Shown piece after piece: positions 33,363 through 41,195 of a DNA stretch of 57,816 nt. A model generated the notes under the pieces. The model saw only the letters and a program-made list of their open reading frames with translations, was not told the DNA's origin and did not search any database. A program made the translations under genes and the position numbers. Origin of the DNA: Pelotomaculum propionicicum (GTDB taxonomy: Bacteria; Bacillota; Desulfotomaculia; Desulfotomaculales; Pelotomaculaceae); contig NZ_QFFZ01000020.1 in assembly GCF_004369225.1 (NCBI RefSeq), positions 1 through 57,816 on the forward strand. The letters are read 5' to 3'. The first letter of the stretch is position 1; every line of letters begins with the position of its first letter.

Positions 33363-33974
33363 ATGATTGCTATTATAGATTACGGTATGGGCAACCTCAG
33401 GAGCGTGTACAAGGGGTTTGAAAAAGTCGGCGTAAAGGCTGCTGTGGTCAGCGACCCGTCGCAGGTGGACCAGGCTGACGGGGTGGTTCTGCCTGGTGTG
33501 GGCGCATTTGCCGACGCCATGGCCAACCTGCGCGCGGCGGGAATGGTAGAAGTCATCCTGCAGGCGATCAAGGAGGGGAAACCTTTTTTAGGCATCTGCC
33601 TGGGGCAGCAGCTCCTATTTGACGCCAGTGAAGAATGGGGATACACACAGGGGCTGGGTATTTTCCCGGGACAAGTGCGCCGCCTTCCCGAGGGTTTAAA
33701 AGTACCTCACATGGGCTGGAACCAAATCGAGATAGCCCGGCCTGACCCGCTGCTTGACGGCATCCCCGACCGTTCTTCATTTTATTTTGTTCACTCCTAC
33801 GCTGTGGAACCGGTGGACGCAGAGATTACTCTTACGCTTACCGAATACGGGGTTCATTTTGCTTCAATAGTGGGGAAAAACAAGGTCTACGGCATTCAGT
33901 TTCACCCTGAAAAAAGCAGTGCGCTGGGGCTTAAGATACTAGAAAACTTTGGGAGAGTGGTTAAGACATGTTAG
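33363..33974 (+). CDS. hisH: Imidazole glycerol phosphate synthase, glutaminase subunit
   Basis: Supplies ammonia from glutamine to HisF (203 aa). Class I amidotransferase triad: Cys in FLGICLGQQLLFD (about 77-89) and the His/Glu pair in GIQFHPEKSS (about 180-189). IIDYGMGNLRSVYKGFE opens the domain. It overlaps hisA by 7 bp. Confidence 0.96.
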   Translation: MIAIIDYGMGNLRSVYKGFEKVGVKAAVVSDPSQVDQADGVVLPGVGAFADAMANLRAAGMVEVILQAIKEGKPFLGICLGQQLLFDASEEWGYTQGLGIFPGQVRRLPEGLKVPHMGWNQIEIARPDPLLDGIPDRSSFYFVHSYAVEPVDAEITLTLTEYGVHFASIVGKNKVYGIQFHPEKSSALGLKILENFGRVVKTC

Positions 33975-34708
33975 TTATCCCTGCCATTGACCTGCGGGAA
34001 GGGAAGTGTGTGCGCCTGGTCGAGGGGCGGCTTGACCAGGAAACTGTTTACTCGGACGACCCGGTGGCGATGGCGGCACTGTGGCAGAAAAAAGGAGCCC
34101 AAATGCTCCATGTGGTGGACCTGGACGGAGCTTTTTCCGGCGCCCCAAAAAACCTTGATGTAATCAAAGAAATCCTGGCCGCAGTCCAAATCCCGGTGCA
34201 GGTGGGCGGGGGTATAAGGAATATGCAGGCTGTGGAACTCCTGCTGGAAATCGGAGCGGCCAGAGTAATACTTGGTACAGCAGCCATATTAAAGCCGGAA
34301 CTGGTAGCCGAAGCCTGCTCCAGGTACGGCGACGCCATACTGGTGGGTATAGACGGGCGCAGCGGGCGGGTTGCCATTGAAGGGTGGGGCCTTACCGTGG
34401 AAAAAGGGACGATTGAACTGGCTGAGGAAATGAAAGGCCTTGGCATAAAAAGGGTTGTATTTACAGACATCAGGCGGGACGGCACCTTGCAGGGGCCCAA
34501 CCTTGAAGCTACCGGAGAGCTTGCCCGCACAACCGGCCTGAGAGTAATTGCTTCAGGCGGCGTCTCCACGGTGGACGATCTGAGGGCGCTTAAGAAGCTT
34601 GAACCGCTGGGTGTGGATGCGGTGATCATGGGTAAAGCTCTTTACGCCGGTACTGTATCGATCAGTGAAGCCCTGTCTATTGCGGCTGAGGAGAGAGAGG
34701 TCAGTTAA
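33968..34708 (+). CDS. hisA: ProFAR isomerase
   Basis: (beta/alpha)8 Amadori isomerase converting ProFAR to PRFAR (246 aa). Catalytic Asp8 in IPAIDLREGKCVRL and the second Asp in FTDIRRDGTLQGPN (about 161-174) are present, and QVGGGIRNMQAVE and ASGGVSTVDDL form the phosphate sites. It ends 1 bp before hisF. Confidence 0.96.
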   Translation: MLVIPAIDLREGKCVRLVEGRLDQETVYSDDPVAMAALWQKKGAQMLHVVDLDGAFSGAPKNLDVIKEILAAVQIPVQVGGGIRNMQAVELLLEIGAARVILGTAAILKPELVAEACSRYGDAILVGIDGRSGRVAIEGWGLTVEKGTIELAEEMKGLGIKRVVFTDIRRDGTLQGPNLEATGELARTTGLRVIASGGVSTVDDLRALKKLEPLGVDAVIMGKALYAGTVSISEALSIAAEEREVS

Positions 34709-35467
34709 ATGCTGCAAAAAAGGGTCATCCCCTGCCTGGATGTAACCGGCGGCAGGGTTGTCAAGGGCACGAACTTTATCAACCTCAGAGACGCCGGGGA
34801 CCCGGTTGAACTTGCCGCCTTTTATGACAGGGAAGGGGCGGATGAACTTATTTTTTTGGACATTACCGCTTCGTCGGACGGGCGTAAAACCACCCTGGAC
34901 ATGGTTTACCGCACCGCCGGAGAAGTGTTTATTCCCTATACGGTTGGCGGGGGTATCCGCAGCCTGGAAGATATTCGGGCCATCTTAAGCGCCGGGGCGG
35001 ATAAAGTCACTATCAACACCGCTGCCGTGCAAAACCCCGGCCTGGTGGCCGAGGCTGCCGGCAGGTTCGGCAGCCAGTGTATAGTTGTGGCCATCGACGC
35101 CCGGCAGTCGGGCCCGGAAAGCTGGGAGGTTTACATTCACGGCGGCAGGACTCCTACAGGAATCGACGCTGTCGGGTGGGCCAGGCAGGTGGAGGCCCTG
35201 GGCGCCGGGGAAATAATGCTGACCAGTATGGACAGGGACGGCACCAAGGACGGCTATGACATACCTTTAACCAGGGCCATTGTAAGGGCACTTAACATTC
35301 CGGTAATAGCTTCCGGTGGGGTGGGCAACCTTAAACATATAGCAGAGGGGCTGACAGAAGGAGAGGCTGATGCCGCTCTGGCTGCTTCGATCTTTCACTT
35401 CGGAGAGTATTCCATAAAGGAAACCAAGGATTACCTGCGCTCAATAGGGGTGCCCGTGAGGATATAG
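34709..35467 (+). CDS. hisF: Imidazole glycerol phosphate synthase, cyclase subunit
   Basis: Barrel enzyme making IGP and AICAR from PRFAR (252 aa). Asp11 in [16 protein letters not shown] and the second catalytic Asp in [13 protein letters not shown] (about 170-182) are intact, and [15 protein letters not shown] closes the family pattern. AICAR produced here is a substrate of purH in the adjacent cluster. Confidence 0.97.
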   Translation: MLQKRVIPCLDVTGGRVVKGTNFINLRDAGDPVELAAFYDREGADELIFLDITASSDGRKTTLDMVYRTAGEVFIPYTVGGGIRSLEDIRAILSAGADKVTINTAAVQNPGLVAEAAGRFGSQCIVVAIDARQSGPESWEVYIHGGRTPTGIDAVGWARQVEALGAGEIMLTSMDRDGTKDGYDIPLTRAIVRALNIPVIASGGVGNLKHIAEGLTEGEADAALAASIFHFGEYSIKETKDYLRSIGVPVRI

Positions 35468-35655
35468 ATTGGGATGTGAGACGTGAGAAATGGGACGTGG
35501 GAAAAACAAGAAGTCGTAAACAACTTGTTAGCTATAGAGAGCCTAGGTTTAATTTTAATCGAACAGAATGTCCGGATAAATCCGGACCTACAGAATTGAT
35601 GCCTGTAAATATCGTTAATTAAGGAAGGAAGCAAGAGAACCGTCCCCTTGCTTCC
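35468..35655. repeat. Three repeat families in the hisF-hisI gap
   Basis: In order: a GATGTGAGACGTGAGAAATG array (35473-35507), the hairpin GTCCGGATAAATCCGGAC (35570-35587) flanked by CCTACA, and the REP palindrome GGAAGCAAGAGAACCGTCCC then CTTGCTTCC (35627-35655). They separate hisI from the otherwise tight his run. Confidence 0.7.
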
Positions 35656-35677
35656 ACAATTTAATGGGGGAAAAGAA

Positions 35678-36070
35678 ATGGCGTTTGATTTAAACAGCTT
35701 AAAATACAATGAGGCTGGTTTGATCCCGGCTATTGTTCAGGACGCGGCCAGCGGGACTGTGCTGATGATGGCCTACATGAACAGGGAGTCGCTGGCTAAG
35801 ACTCTGGAGACTGGCGAAACCTGGTTCTGGAGCCGCAGCAGAAAAACTTTCTGGCACAAGGGAGAGACATCCGGCAACGTTCAAAAGGTGAAAGAGGTTT
35901 TTTACGATTGTGACCGGGATACACTGCTGGTGAAGGTAGAGCAGGATGGCGCGGCCTGCCATGAAGGGTATTATTCATGTTTTCACTACCGCCTGGAGCA
36001 GGATGGCGGAGTAACAGTTATAGGTGAGAGATATTTCGACCCGGATCAGGTTTACGGTAAAAAATCCTGA
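35678..36070 (+). CDS. hisI: Phosphoribosyl-AMP cyclohydrolase
   Basis: Opens the adenine ring of PR-AMP (about 130 aa, monofunctional). [20 protein letters not shown] and the zinc/metal residues in [16 protein letters not shown] followed by [10 protein letters not shown] are family hallmarks. I start at ATG 35678 with AATGGGGGAA upstream; a TTG start at 35648 would lie in the REP palindrome and add ten foreign residues. The partner hisE follows separately. Confidence 0.94.
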   Translation: MAFDLNSLKYNEAGLIPAIVQDAASGTVLMMAYMNRESLAKTLETGETWFWSRSRKTFWHKGETSGNVQKVKEVFYDCDRDTLLVKVEQDGAACHEGYYSCFHYRLEQDGGVTVIGERYFDPDQVYGKKS

Positions 36071-36128
36071 CCCTGCATAGTAAAGTTTCACCTGTAAATC
36101 TATAGGGAAAAGCGCAGAGGAAAAAGCC

Positions 36129-36431
36129 ATGGATATTATTGAAGAACTATATGGCGTTATACAAAGCAGGCGGGAGAATAATCAGGACTCCGGTTCCTAT
36201 ACAGCCTACCTTTTTGAGCAGGGCGAAGATAAAATACTGAAAAAGATTGGTGAAGAAGCCGCAGAGGTAATAATCGCGGCAAAAAACGGCAGCGGGAAAG
36301 CCTTAACCGGCGAGGTGGCAGACCTGGTCTACCACCTGCTGGTACTTATGGCCTGGCACGGCATTGCGCCGTCTGATGTCCGGGGCGAACTGTCTGCTCG
36401 CAGAAATAAAAAGAAAAACCCTCCCTTATAA
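36129..36431 (+). CDS. hisE: Phosphoribosyl-ATP pyrophosphatase
   Basis: MazG-superfamily hydrolase converting PR-ATP to PR-AMP (100 aa). SYTAYLFEQGEDKILKKIGE then EAAEVIIAAKN gives the metal-binding ExxE pair, and GEVADLVYHLLVLMAWHGI the ExxD partner. Last his gene here. hisG, hisZ and hisD, which complete the pathway, are not in the window. Confidence 0.95.
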   Translation: MDIIEELYGVIQSRRENNQDSGSYTAYLFEQGEDKILKKIGEEAAEVIIAAKNGSGKALTGEVADLVYHLLVLMAWHGIAPSDVRGELSARRNKKKNPPL

Positions 36432-36638
36432 GAACCTCCTCAGACAGACCTGCTTATTTTCTTCCCGCGATGTCTCCCTTATCACTTGCAGAGGCTGGCG
36501 GGCCCTCAGTCTTTTGGGTTTGTGACCGTTTTCGGCCAAGATCATCAAATCAACAAAACACACATCCAACAGCAGTGCCTCCGCCAGGTGCGGGTAGTGA
36601 AAGAACCTGTTTTCTGTGTTTAGCTGTATGGCAGACAT
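36426..36638 (-). CDS. Hypothetical 70-residue protein (doubtful)
   Basis: An open frame overlapping the end of hisE by 6 bp on the opposite strand (MSAIQLNTENRFFHYPHLAE, then ALLLDVCFVDLMILAENGHK). GAGG stands 9 bp before the ATG. I recognise no family, and it may be chance. The surrounding gap 36432-36803 has nothing else apart from an AT-rich, promoter-like stretch near 36720-36770. Confidence 0.25.
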   Translation of the reverse strand: MSAIQLNTENRFFHYPHLAEALLLDVCFVDLMILAENGHKPKRLRARQPLQVIRETSREENKQVCLRRFL

Positions 36639-36803
36639 ATCAATGCCTCACTTTTCATGTTTTTTGTAAAACTAATTTTATCTGAAGTATATTACTATTA
36701 TGTGACCAAAACCTGAAAATACGATGAATATTATACGGCGTCTGCCATTTAAAATATATAATTAAAGCACACCTAAGTGGTTTTTTCAGGAGGGTTGGAT
36801 TAA

Positions 36804-37181
36804 ATGGGGATTATTGAAATCAGCAAGAAATACGGCGGGCTAAATGTTGAATTGCAGGCAATCGCTATGGGCAGGGATTGGAATGTAATCATTACAGGCG
36901 GGGAAATTCCGCACCTGGGTGCCATAGCTCTGGGTATTCCGCGCCCGAGCCTGCAAAATCCGGAGCAAACAAGCGCTACCGTTTCAGTATTGACCTTGAC
37001 CGGGCATAAGGAAGATGAGATTGCCCGCCCGGCAGCTCATTTTCTGGCCAGCAAACTCAACGCGCCAGTAGTGGTTACCTGCGGCATCCATAACGACCGG
37101 ATCAAGCCAGAGGATATCCGGCGGGTAGGTCAGCTGGTGCAGGAAGCATTAAATGATTTGGTTGCCGCTGCCTGCAGTTAA
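36804..37181 (+). CDS. LpdD-like prenylated-flavin chaperone domain protein
   Basis: 125 residues that I assign, from memory, to the LpdD/PAC4-like family associated with UbiD decarboxylases (MGIIEISKKYGGLNVELQAI, NVIITGGEIPHLGAIALGIP, SVLTLTGHKEDEIARPAA, VVVTCGIHNDRI). LpdD is the small third component of gallate decarboxylase loci, suggested to help load prenylated FMN. The gene has AGGAGGGTTGG before its ATG. It is convergent with ubiX and shares a bidirectional terminator with it. Family assignment fairly good; the molecular role is inferred. Confidence 0.72.
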   Translation: MGIIEISKKYGGLNVELQAIAMGRDWNVIITGGEIPHLGAIALGIPRPSLQNPEQTSATVSVLTLTGHKEDEIARPAAHFLASKLNAPVVVTCGIHNDRIKPEDIRRVGQLVQEALNDLVAAACS

Positions 37182-37250
37182 GGCATGCGATAAGGTCCAT
37201 TGTCACTAGTAGTAAGCAGGATATGCAAATTATTCCTTGTGGCTAAAATG

Positions 37251-37284
37251 AAAGGCAGGACGTTAAGTTTAACGTCCTGCCTTT
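37251..37284. terminator. Bidirectional terminator between lpdD-like gene and ubiX
   Basis: Perfect 16-bp inverted repeat AAAGGCAGGACGTTAA/TTAACGTCCTGCCTTT with T-rich sequence on both sides. Confidence 0.88.
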
Positions 37285-37310
37285 TAATAATAACTGCAGT
37301 GCAGTTCCTG

Positions 37311-37904
37311 TTAGACAGCCAATTCTTTGGTTAGAGTCAGGCGCTGGGCTGTTGCTGCCCACCTGTTTACCAGGTTATTCTCAATCCCTAATTGGTCAAA
37401 TATCCGCCCAGTCATCTGCCTGAAAATGTCATCTATTGTATTTGGCTTGTTATAAAAGGAAGGTATCGGGGGCATAATCACTACCCCGAGCCTGGACAAT
37501 TTAAGCATGTTTTCCAGGTGGATCGGGCTGAATGGGGTTTCACGCACCAGCATGACCAACTTGCGCCTTTCCTTAATTGTTACATCGGCGGCACGGTTAA
37601 TTAAATTACCCGCATACCCGTTGGCTATCGCGGAAAGTGTTTTCATACTGCAAGGAGCAATTACCATCCCCTGGTGCAAAAAGGAGCCGCTTGCCGGTGG
37701 TGCGCCTATATCACTATTAGAAAATTGGCAGCTGGCCAGTTCATTTATAACTTCCAGTGAATAATCTGTTTCCAGTTCGATTGTTTTTTTAGCTGAGTCA
37801 CTTAAGATTAATTGTATTTCCAACCCGGCTTTTTTAGCTTCTTCGAGGAATTTGATGCCATATAATGCCCCGGTGGCCCCTGATATCGCCAAGACAATTT
37901 TCAT
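37311..37904 (-). CDS. ubiX: UbiX-type flavin prenyltransferase
   Basis: Makes prenylated FMN, the cofactor of UbiD decarboxylases, from FMN and dimethylallyl phosphate (about 197 aa). ISGATGALYGIKFLEEAKK near the N-terminus binds FMN phosphate. GSFLHQGMVIAPCSMKTLSA then IANGYAGNLINRAADVTIKE (about 80-120) and LVMLVRETPFSPIHLENM are the UbiX/Pad1 signatures. ATG 37904 has GGAGG 10 bp upstream; the longer frame from 37931 adds nine atypical residues. Divergent from ubiD. Confidence 0.93.
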   Translation of the reverse strand: MKIVLAISGATGALYGIKFLEEAKKAGLEIQLILSDSAKKTIELETDYSLEVINELASCQFSNSDIGAPPASGSFLHQGMVIAPCSMKTLSAIANGYAGNLINRAADVTIKERRKLVMLVRETPFSPIHLENMLKLSRLGVVIMPPIPSFYNKPNTIDDIFRQMTGRIFDQLGIENNLVNRWAATAQRLTLTKELAV

Positions 37905-37934
37905 CAAAATCAATCCTCCTCTTTTTACCACCTA

Positions 37935-37983
37935 TATACCTGTATGGATGAGTGGTAGTCCACACCACTCATCAACAGGTATA
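37935..37983. promoter_or_regulatory. Long inverted repeat in the ubiX-ubiD intergenic region
   Basis: TATACCTGT...ACAGGTATA enclosing GATGAGTGG...CCACTCATC, a 49-bp dyad directly upstream of ubiX. It may be an operator for the LysR- or PucR-type regulators nearby, or a leader hairpin. The rest of the 366-bp gap is AT-rich with no gene other than the decayed ubiD start. Confidence 0.45.
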
Positions 37984-38195
37984 CATGCTTAAATCTCTAC
38001 CTATTCAATTGTCTGATTATGAGCTTATCATGCCTGCTAGCCCTTTTCTATGATCAGGTAGGATACAAAAATCGATAAATTACTGACCAATTTGATAGTT
38101 GACCAGGTTATTAGGGCATATTAGGCCATGTAGATAGCCATTTATTCTAAATATATGCCCATGTGTTTAGCTTTCCGCACCTTGCCATGTTAGAT

Positions 38196-38297
38196 CCTTA
38201 TGCCACCCATGAGTTTATCAAATAACTGGAAGAAGAAGGAATGTTAACTTTAAAAACCAGATCAATCATTACTCTTAGAAAACTTAATTAGTGAAAA
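38196..38297 (+). pseudogene. Decayed original 5' end of ubiD
   Basis: In the same frame as the ubiD ORF, 38211 onward reads EFIK-stop-LEEEGMLTLK, matching the conserved start of BsdC/VdcC-type UbiD proteins (a FREFLxxLExEGxLLTV-like pattern). It then meets TAG and TGA at 38289-38294. Compared with that family about eleven codons are also missing. The present ORF restarts at the GTG at 38298. Confidence 0.55.
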
Positions 38298-39593
38298 GTG
38301 AATATTTACATTGAAAACATTAAGGGTCACCCTGGCAAGAGTGTGGCCTTAAACGTCCATGGTTCATGGGCTAACATTGCTGTAATGATGGGTATGGATA
38401 AAAACACACCAGTCAAAGAACAGTTTTTTAATTTTCTCGGCGCGTGGGACAAGTATCCCGGCGAAATCAAGTTTATAGATAAGGACAAAGCACCTTGTCA
38501 TGAAGTTGTAATTAAAGACAATATCAACATAGTTGAAATGCTGCCGATGTTTCGGATTAACAAATGGGATGCCGGTTGCTTCTTCTCCAAAGCATCAGTA
38601 GTTACCAAAGACCCTTATGAGCCTGACAACTTTGACACACAAAACGTTGGCACCTACAGGATGCAGGTGATGGGTAAAGACCTCGTTGGTATCCAGGCTC
38701 TAGGTTTCCATGATATTGCCAGACATATTACCCATGCGGAAGAAACAAACAAGCCACTGCCGATCGCAGTATGTTTGGGCGTCGACCCGGTTCTCACCTT
38801 TATGGCCAGCACACCGATCAACTACGACCAGTCAGAGTACAAGTTTGCTGCAGCAATTAACGGCATCCCGATGGAACTCACCAAAGCCCTGACCTCCGAT
38901 CTTGATATCCCGGCCAATGCCGAGTACGTACTTGAAGGTGAAATTCTCCCCCGCGTGCGGGTACCGGAAGGGCCGTTTGGCGAATTCCCCGGCAGCTATT
39001 CAGGCATGCGCCTCCAGTCTCAGTTCAGAGTGAAGTGTATCACCCATCGTAAAGCTCCAATTTTTGAGAACCTCTTTATGGGCCGTCCCTGGACTGAAAT
39101 CGACTACCTGATGGGCCTCAATACCTGCGTGCCGCTTTACAAGCAGTTGAAGGAGACCATGCCCGAAGTAGTTGCCGTCAATGCTATGTATCAACATGGC
39201 TTGACAGCTATTATTTCCACCGGCAACCGTTTCGGTGGCTATGCCAAGTCAGTTGCTTTCCGCCTGGCTTCTACACCGCACGGCATTTCCTACTGCAAAA
39301 ACATCATCCTGGTTGGCCCCGACGTCGACCCGTTCAACCTGGAACAGGTGATGTGGTCTTTATCTGCCAGAGTGCGTCCTGCCAAAGACGTTATTGTTAT
39401 TCCAAACACACCTGGCATGCCGCTTGATCCCACCTCTGAACCTGCTGGTATGGGAGCTAAGTTTATTGTTGACGCGACACAACCGGCTGCTCCGGATCTG
39501 ATTTTGCGCGATACCAGGCTGATTGACAATCCTGATTCAAAGGGTTTTGAGAAAATAATCGCTGATCTGCAAAAGGCAGCAACTAAGAAGTAG
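38298..39593 (+). CDS. UbiD-family (hydroxy)aromatic acid decarboxylase, N-terminally shortened
   Basis: Prenyl-FMN-dependent reversible decarboxylase of the BsdC/VdcC/4-hydroxybenzoate type (431 aa as read). NVGTYRMQVMGKDLVGIQ carries the Asn and Arg that bind Mg/prFMN phosphate, and VPEGPFGEFPGSYSG holds the catalytic Glu pair. ENLFMGRPWTEIDYLMGLNT, PHGISYCKNIILVGPDVDPF and MPLDPTSEP are further family blocks. Relatives are about 470-480 aa; some 45-50 N-terminal residues are missing, and their remains lie upstream with two stops. The GTG start has no good ribosome-binding site, so activity is uncertain. Followed by the VdcD-like gene 46 bp away. Confidence 0.88.
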   Translation: MNIYIENIKGHPGKSVALNVHGSWANIAVMMGMDKNTPVKEQFFNFLGAWDKYPGEIKFIDKDKAPCHEVVIKDNINIVEMLPMFRINKWDAGCFFSKASVVTKDPYEPDNFDTQNVGTYRMQVMGKDLVGIQALGFHDIARHITHAEETNKPLPIAVCLGVDPVLTFMASTPINYDQSEYKFAAAINGIPMELTKALTSDLDIPANAEYVLEGEILPRVRVPEGPFGEFPGSYSGMRLQSQFRVKCITHRKAPIFENLFMGRPWTEIDYLMGLNTCVPLYKQLKETMPEVVAVNAMYQHGLTAIISTGNRFGGYAKSVAFRLASTPHGISYCKNIILVGPDVDPFNLEQVMWSLSARVRPAKDVIVIPNTPGMPLDPTSEPAGMGAKFIVDATQPAAPDLILRDTRLIDNPDSKGFEKIIADLQKAATKK

Positions 39594-39639
39594 TTTTTGA
39601 CAATATAATACCGAGTTTACTAAAAGGAGGAATACATGC

Positions 39640-39864
39640 ATGAAGTGTGTGCGTTGTTTACATGATACCGCAGCAAAATTTGCTGAAGCTCCGGATAAAA
39701 GTGGCGCTTGGGAGATGTATGCCTGCAGCCGCTGCAATTTTACGTGGCGTAATACCGAAGAGCCAGAGGTAATCACTCCGGAATTACGCGATAAGAATTT
39801 CCAATTCACCCAAGAGGTGTCGGATCTTCAAATTCTGGTTCCTGTTCCGCCGCTTAAAAAATAA
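39640..39864 (+). CDS. VdcD/BsdD-type small subunit of hydroxyarylic acid decarboxylase
   Basis: 74-residue zinc-ribbon protein: CVRCLHDTAAKF and ACSRCNFTWRNTEEPE give two CxxC pairs. The GAWEMYACSRCNFTWR block matches BsdD (YclD) of B. subtilis and VdcD of Streptomyces, the third gene of the bsdBCD/vdcBCD decarboxylase operons. It is required with the catalytic subunit in those systems, though its exact role is unclear. AAAGGAGGAATAC precedes the ATG. A terminator follows. Confidence 0.88.
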   Translation: MKCVRCLHDTAAKFAEAPDKSGAWEMYACSRCNFTWRNTEEPEVITPELRDKNFQFTQEVSDLQILVPVPPLKK

Positions 39865-39962
39865 TTTGTGGTTAGTTACAGATAGTCTCGTTTTAAACCA
39901 TTTTTGATAATTCCCCTGTTTAACCAATTCCTCCTCTTAGGGAATGGACGGGGATTAAGAGG

Positions 39963-39998
39963 CCATCTGAAAACCGTTTTGGTTTTCAGATGGTTCTC
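39963..39998 (+). terminator. Terminator after the decarboxylase operon
   Basis: CCATCTGAAAACC-GTTTT-GGTTTTCAGATGG, a perfect 13-bp stem followed by TTCTCTC. Confidence 0.75.
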
Positions 39999-40051
39999 TC
40001 CATACAAAGAGCATTAAAGAAGCATTCCACCAGGAGGGTAGGAGAAGTATT

Positions 40052-40981
40052 GTGGAAATACATCAGCTAGATTATGTATTAGCTGTAGCACATCACCAGA
40101 ATTTTTCACGTGCTGCAGAAGATATTAAAGTATCTCAGCCCTCACTATCCCAACAGATTACCAAGCTTGAGAGTGAATTGGGTACCAGTTTGTTTGAGAG
40201 GACAACTCGCTATGTACAGCTCACACCGGCAGGAAGAGAATTTGTCACGCATGCCAAACGCATATTGTCAGAAGTAAGTGAAGCCCGTGATTGCATCCAG
40301 GAATATGTGTCCATTAAGAAAGGTCATCTTAAACTTGGAGCATTAGCGGTGGTTGGTTATTACAACCTGCCCAATCTGATGTCATCTTTTCAAAAGAAAT
40401 TTCCGGGGATAAAGCTGGATATATTGGAAGGACAGTGTGAAGATCTCTTATATATGCTGCATTCCTCAAAAATTGACGCGGCTTTTGTGCAGATTACTAA
40501 ACCGAATCAAAGTTTCCGGGTTAACACTTTGGTGACCGATAAAATGGTTCTTGTTACTAATTACCTGCATCCCTTAGCCAACAGGTTGTCAGTAGAACTG
40601 AAAGAGCTGCAAAATGAAAAGTTTATTATCACACCCGCCACTTCCGGACACTATCAGGATTTCCATAATGCGTGCCTGATAGCGAACTTTACTCCTACCA
40701 TCGTAATGAGCTGTGCTGTGGTTAAAACAATGCTTAGTTTTGTCCGTGAGGGACTCGGTGTCACGGTGCTTTCATCCAAAGTGGCCGAAGAGGAGCGTGA
40801 CGCCGGCATAAAGATCATTCCGCTCACACCATCAATACACAGAGAAATTGCTCTTGTTACACGCAATAATACAGGTTTACCCCCGGCACTTAAAGTTTTC
40901 TTAAAGTTTACTTCACAATGGTTAAAAACGGAGAGTGAGCCCCAAATGCCAGTGATGCAGCAATTAGCTCAAAGCTCATAG
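40052..40981 (+). CDS. LysR-family transcriptional regulator
   Basis: 309 residues. The N-terminal winged HTH (LDYVLAVAHHQNFSRAAEDI then KVSQPSLSQQITKLESELG, residues about 6-44) and the linker helix are typical LTTR. Residues 90-300 form the periplasmic-binding-like effector domain (KGHLKLGALAVVGYYNLPNL; REGLGVTVLSSKVAEE). It begins with GTG after GGAGGGTAGGAG. Position right after ubiD-vdcD recalls BsdA, the LysR activator of bsdBCD in B. subtilis that responds to phenolic acids; the effector here is inferred. Confidence 0.9.
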   Translation: MEIHQLDYVLAVAHHQNFSRAAEDIKVSQPSLSQQITKLESELGTSLFERTTRYVQLTPAGREFVTHAKRILSEVSEARDCIQEYVSIKKGHLKLGALAVVGYYNLPNLMSSFQKKFPGIKLDILEGQCEDLLYMLHSSKIDAAFVQITKPNQSFRVNTLVTDKMVLVTNYLHPLANRLSVELKELQNEKFIITPATSGHYQDFHNACLIANFTPTIVMSCAVVKTMLSFVREGLGVTVLSSKVAEEERDAGIKIIPLTPSIHREIALVTRNNTGLPPALKVFLKFTSQWLKTESEPQMPVMQQLAQSS

Positions 40982-41195
40982 AAGATAGTTTAAATAACCT
41001 GACATGTAAAAGATGTGTACAGACAGCTCAGCTTAGCAATATAGCTGTAAAAAATTTACCTGCTCATGTTATGCACTAAGAAAGTCTTTTCTCAGGTTTA
41101 TCTGCAGTCACAAAAGAAAATCAGAGCAGCTTTGCGATGCAGTGATATAATGATTGTGGGATGTGCTGGCTTTTATCTACAAAGGGGTGGATTAG

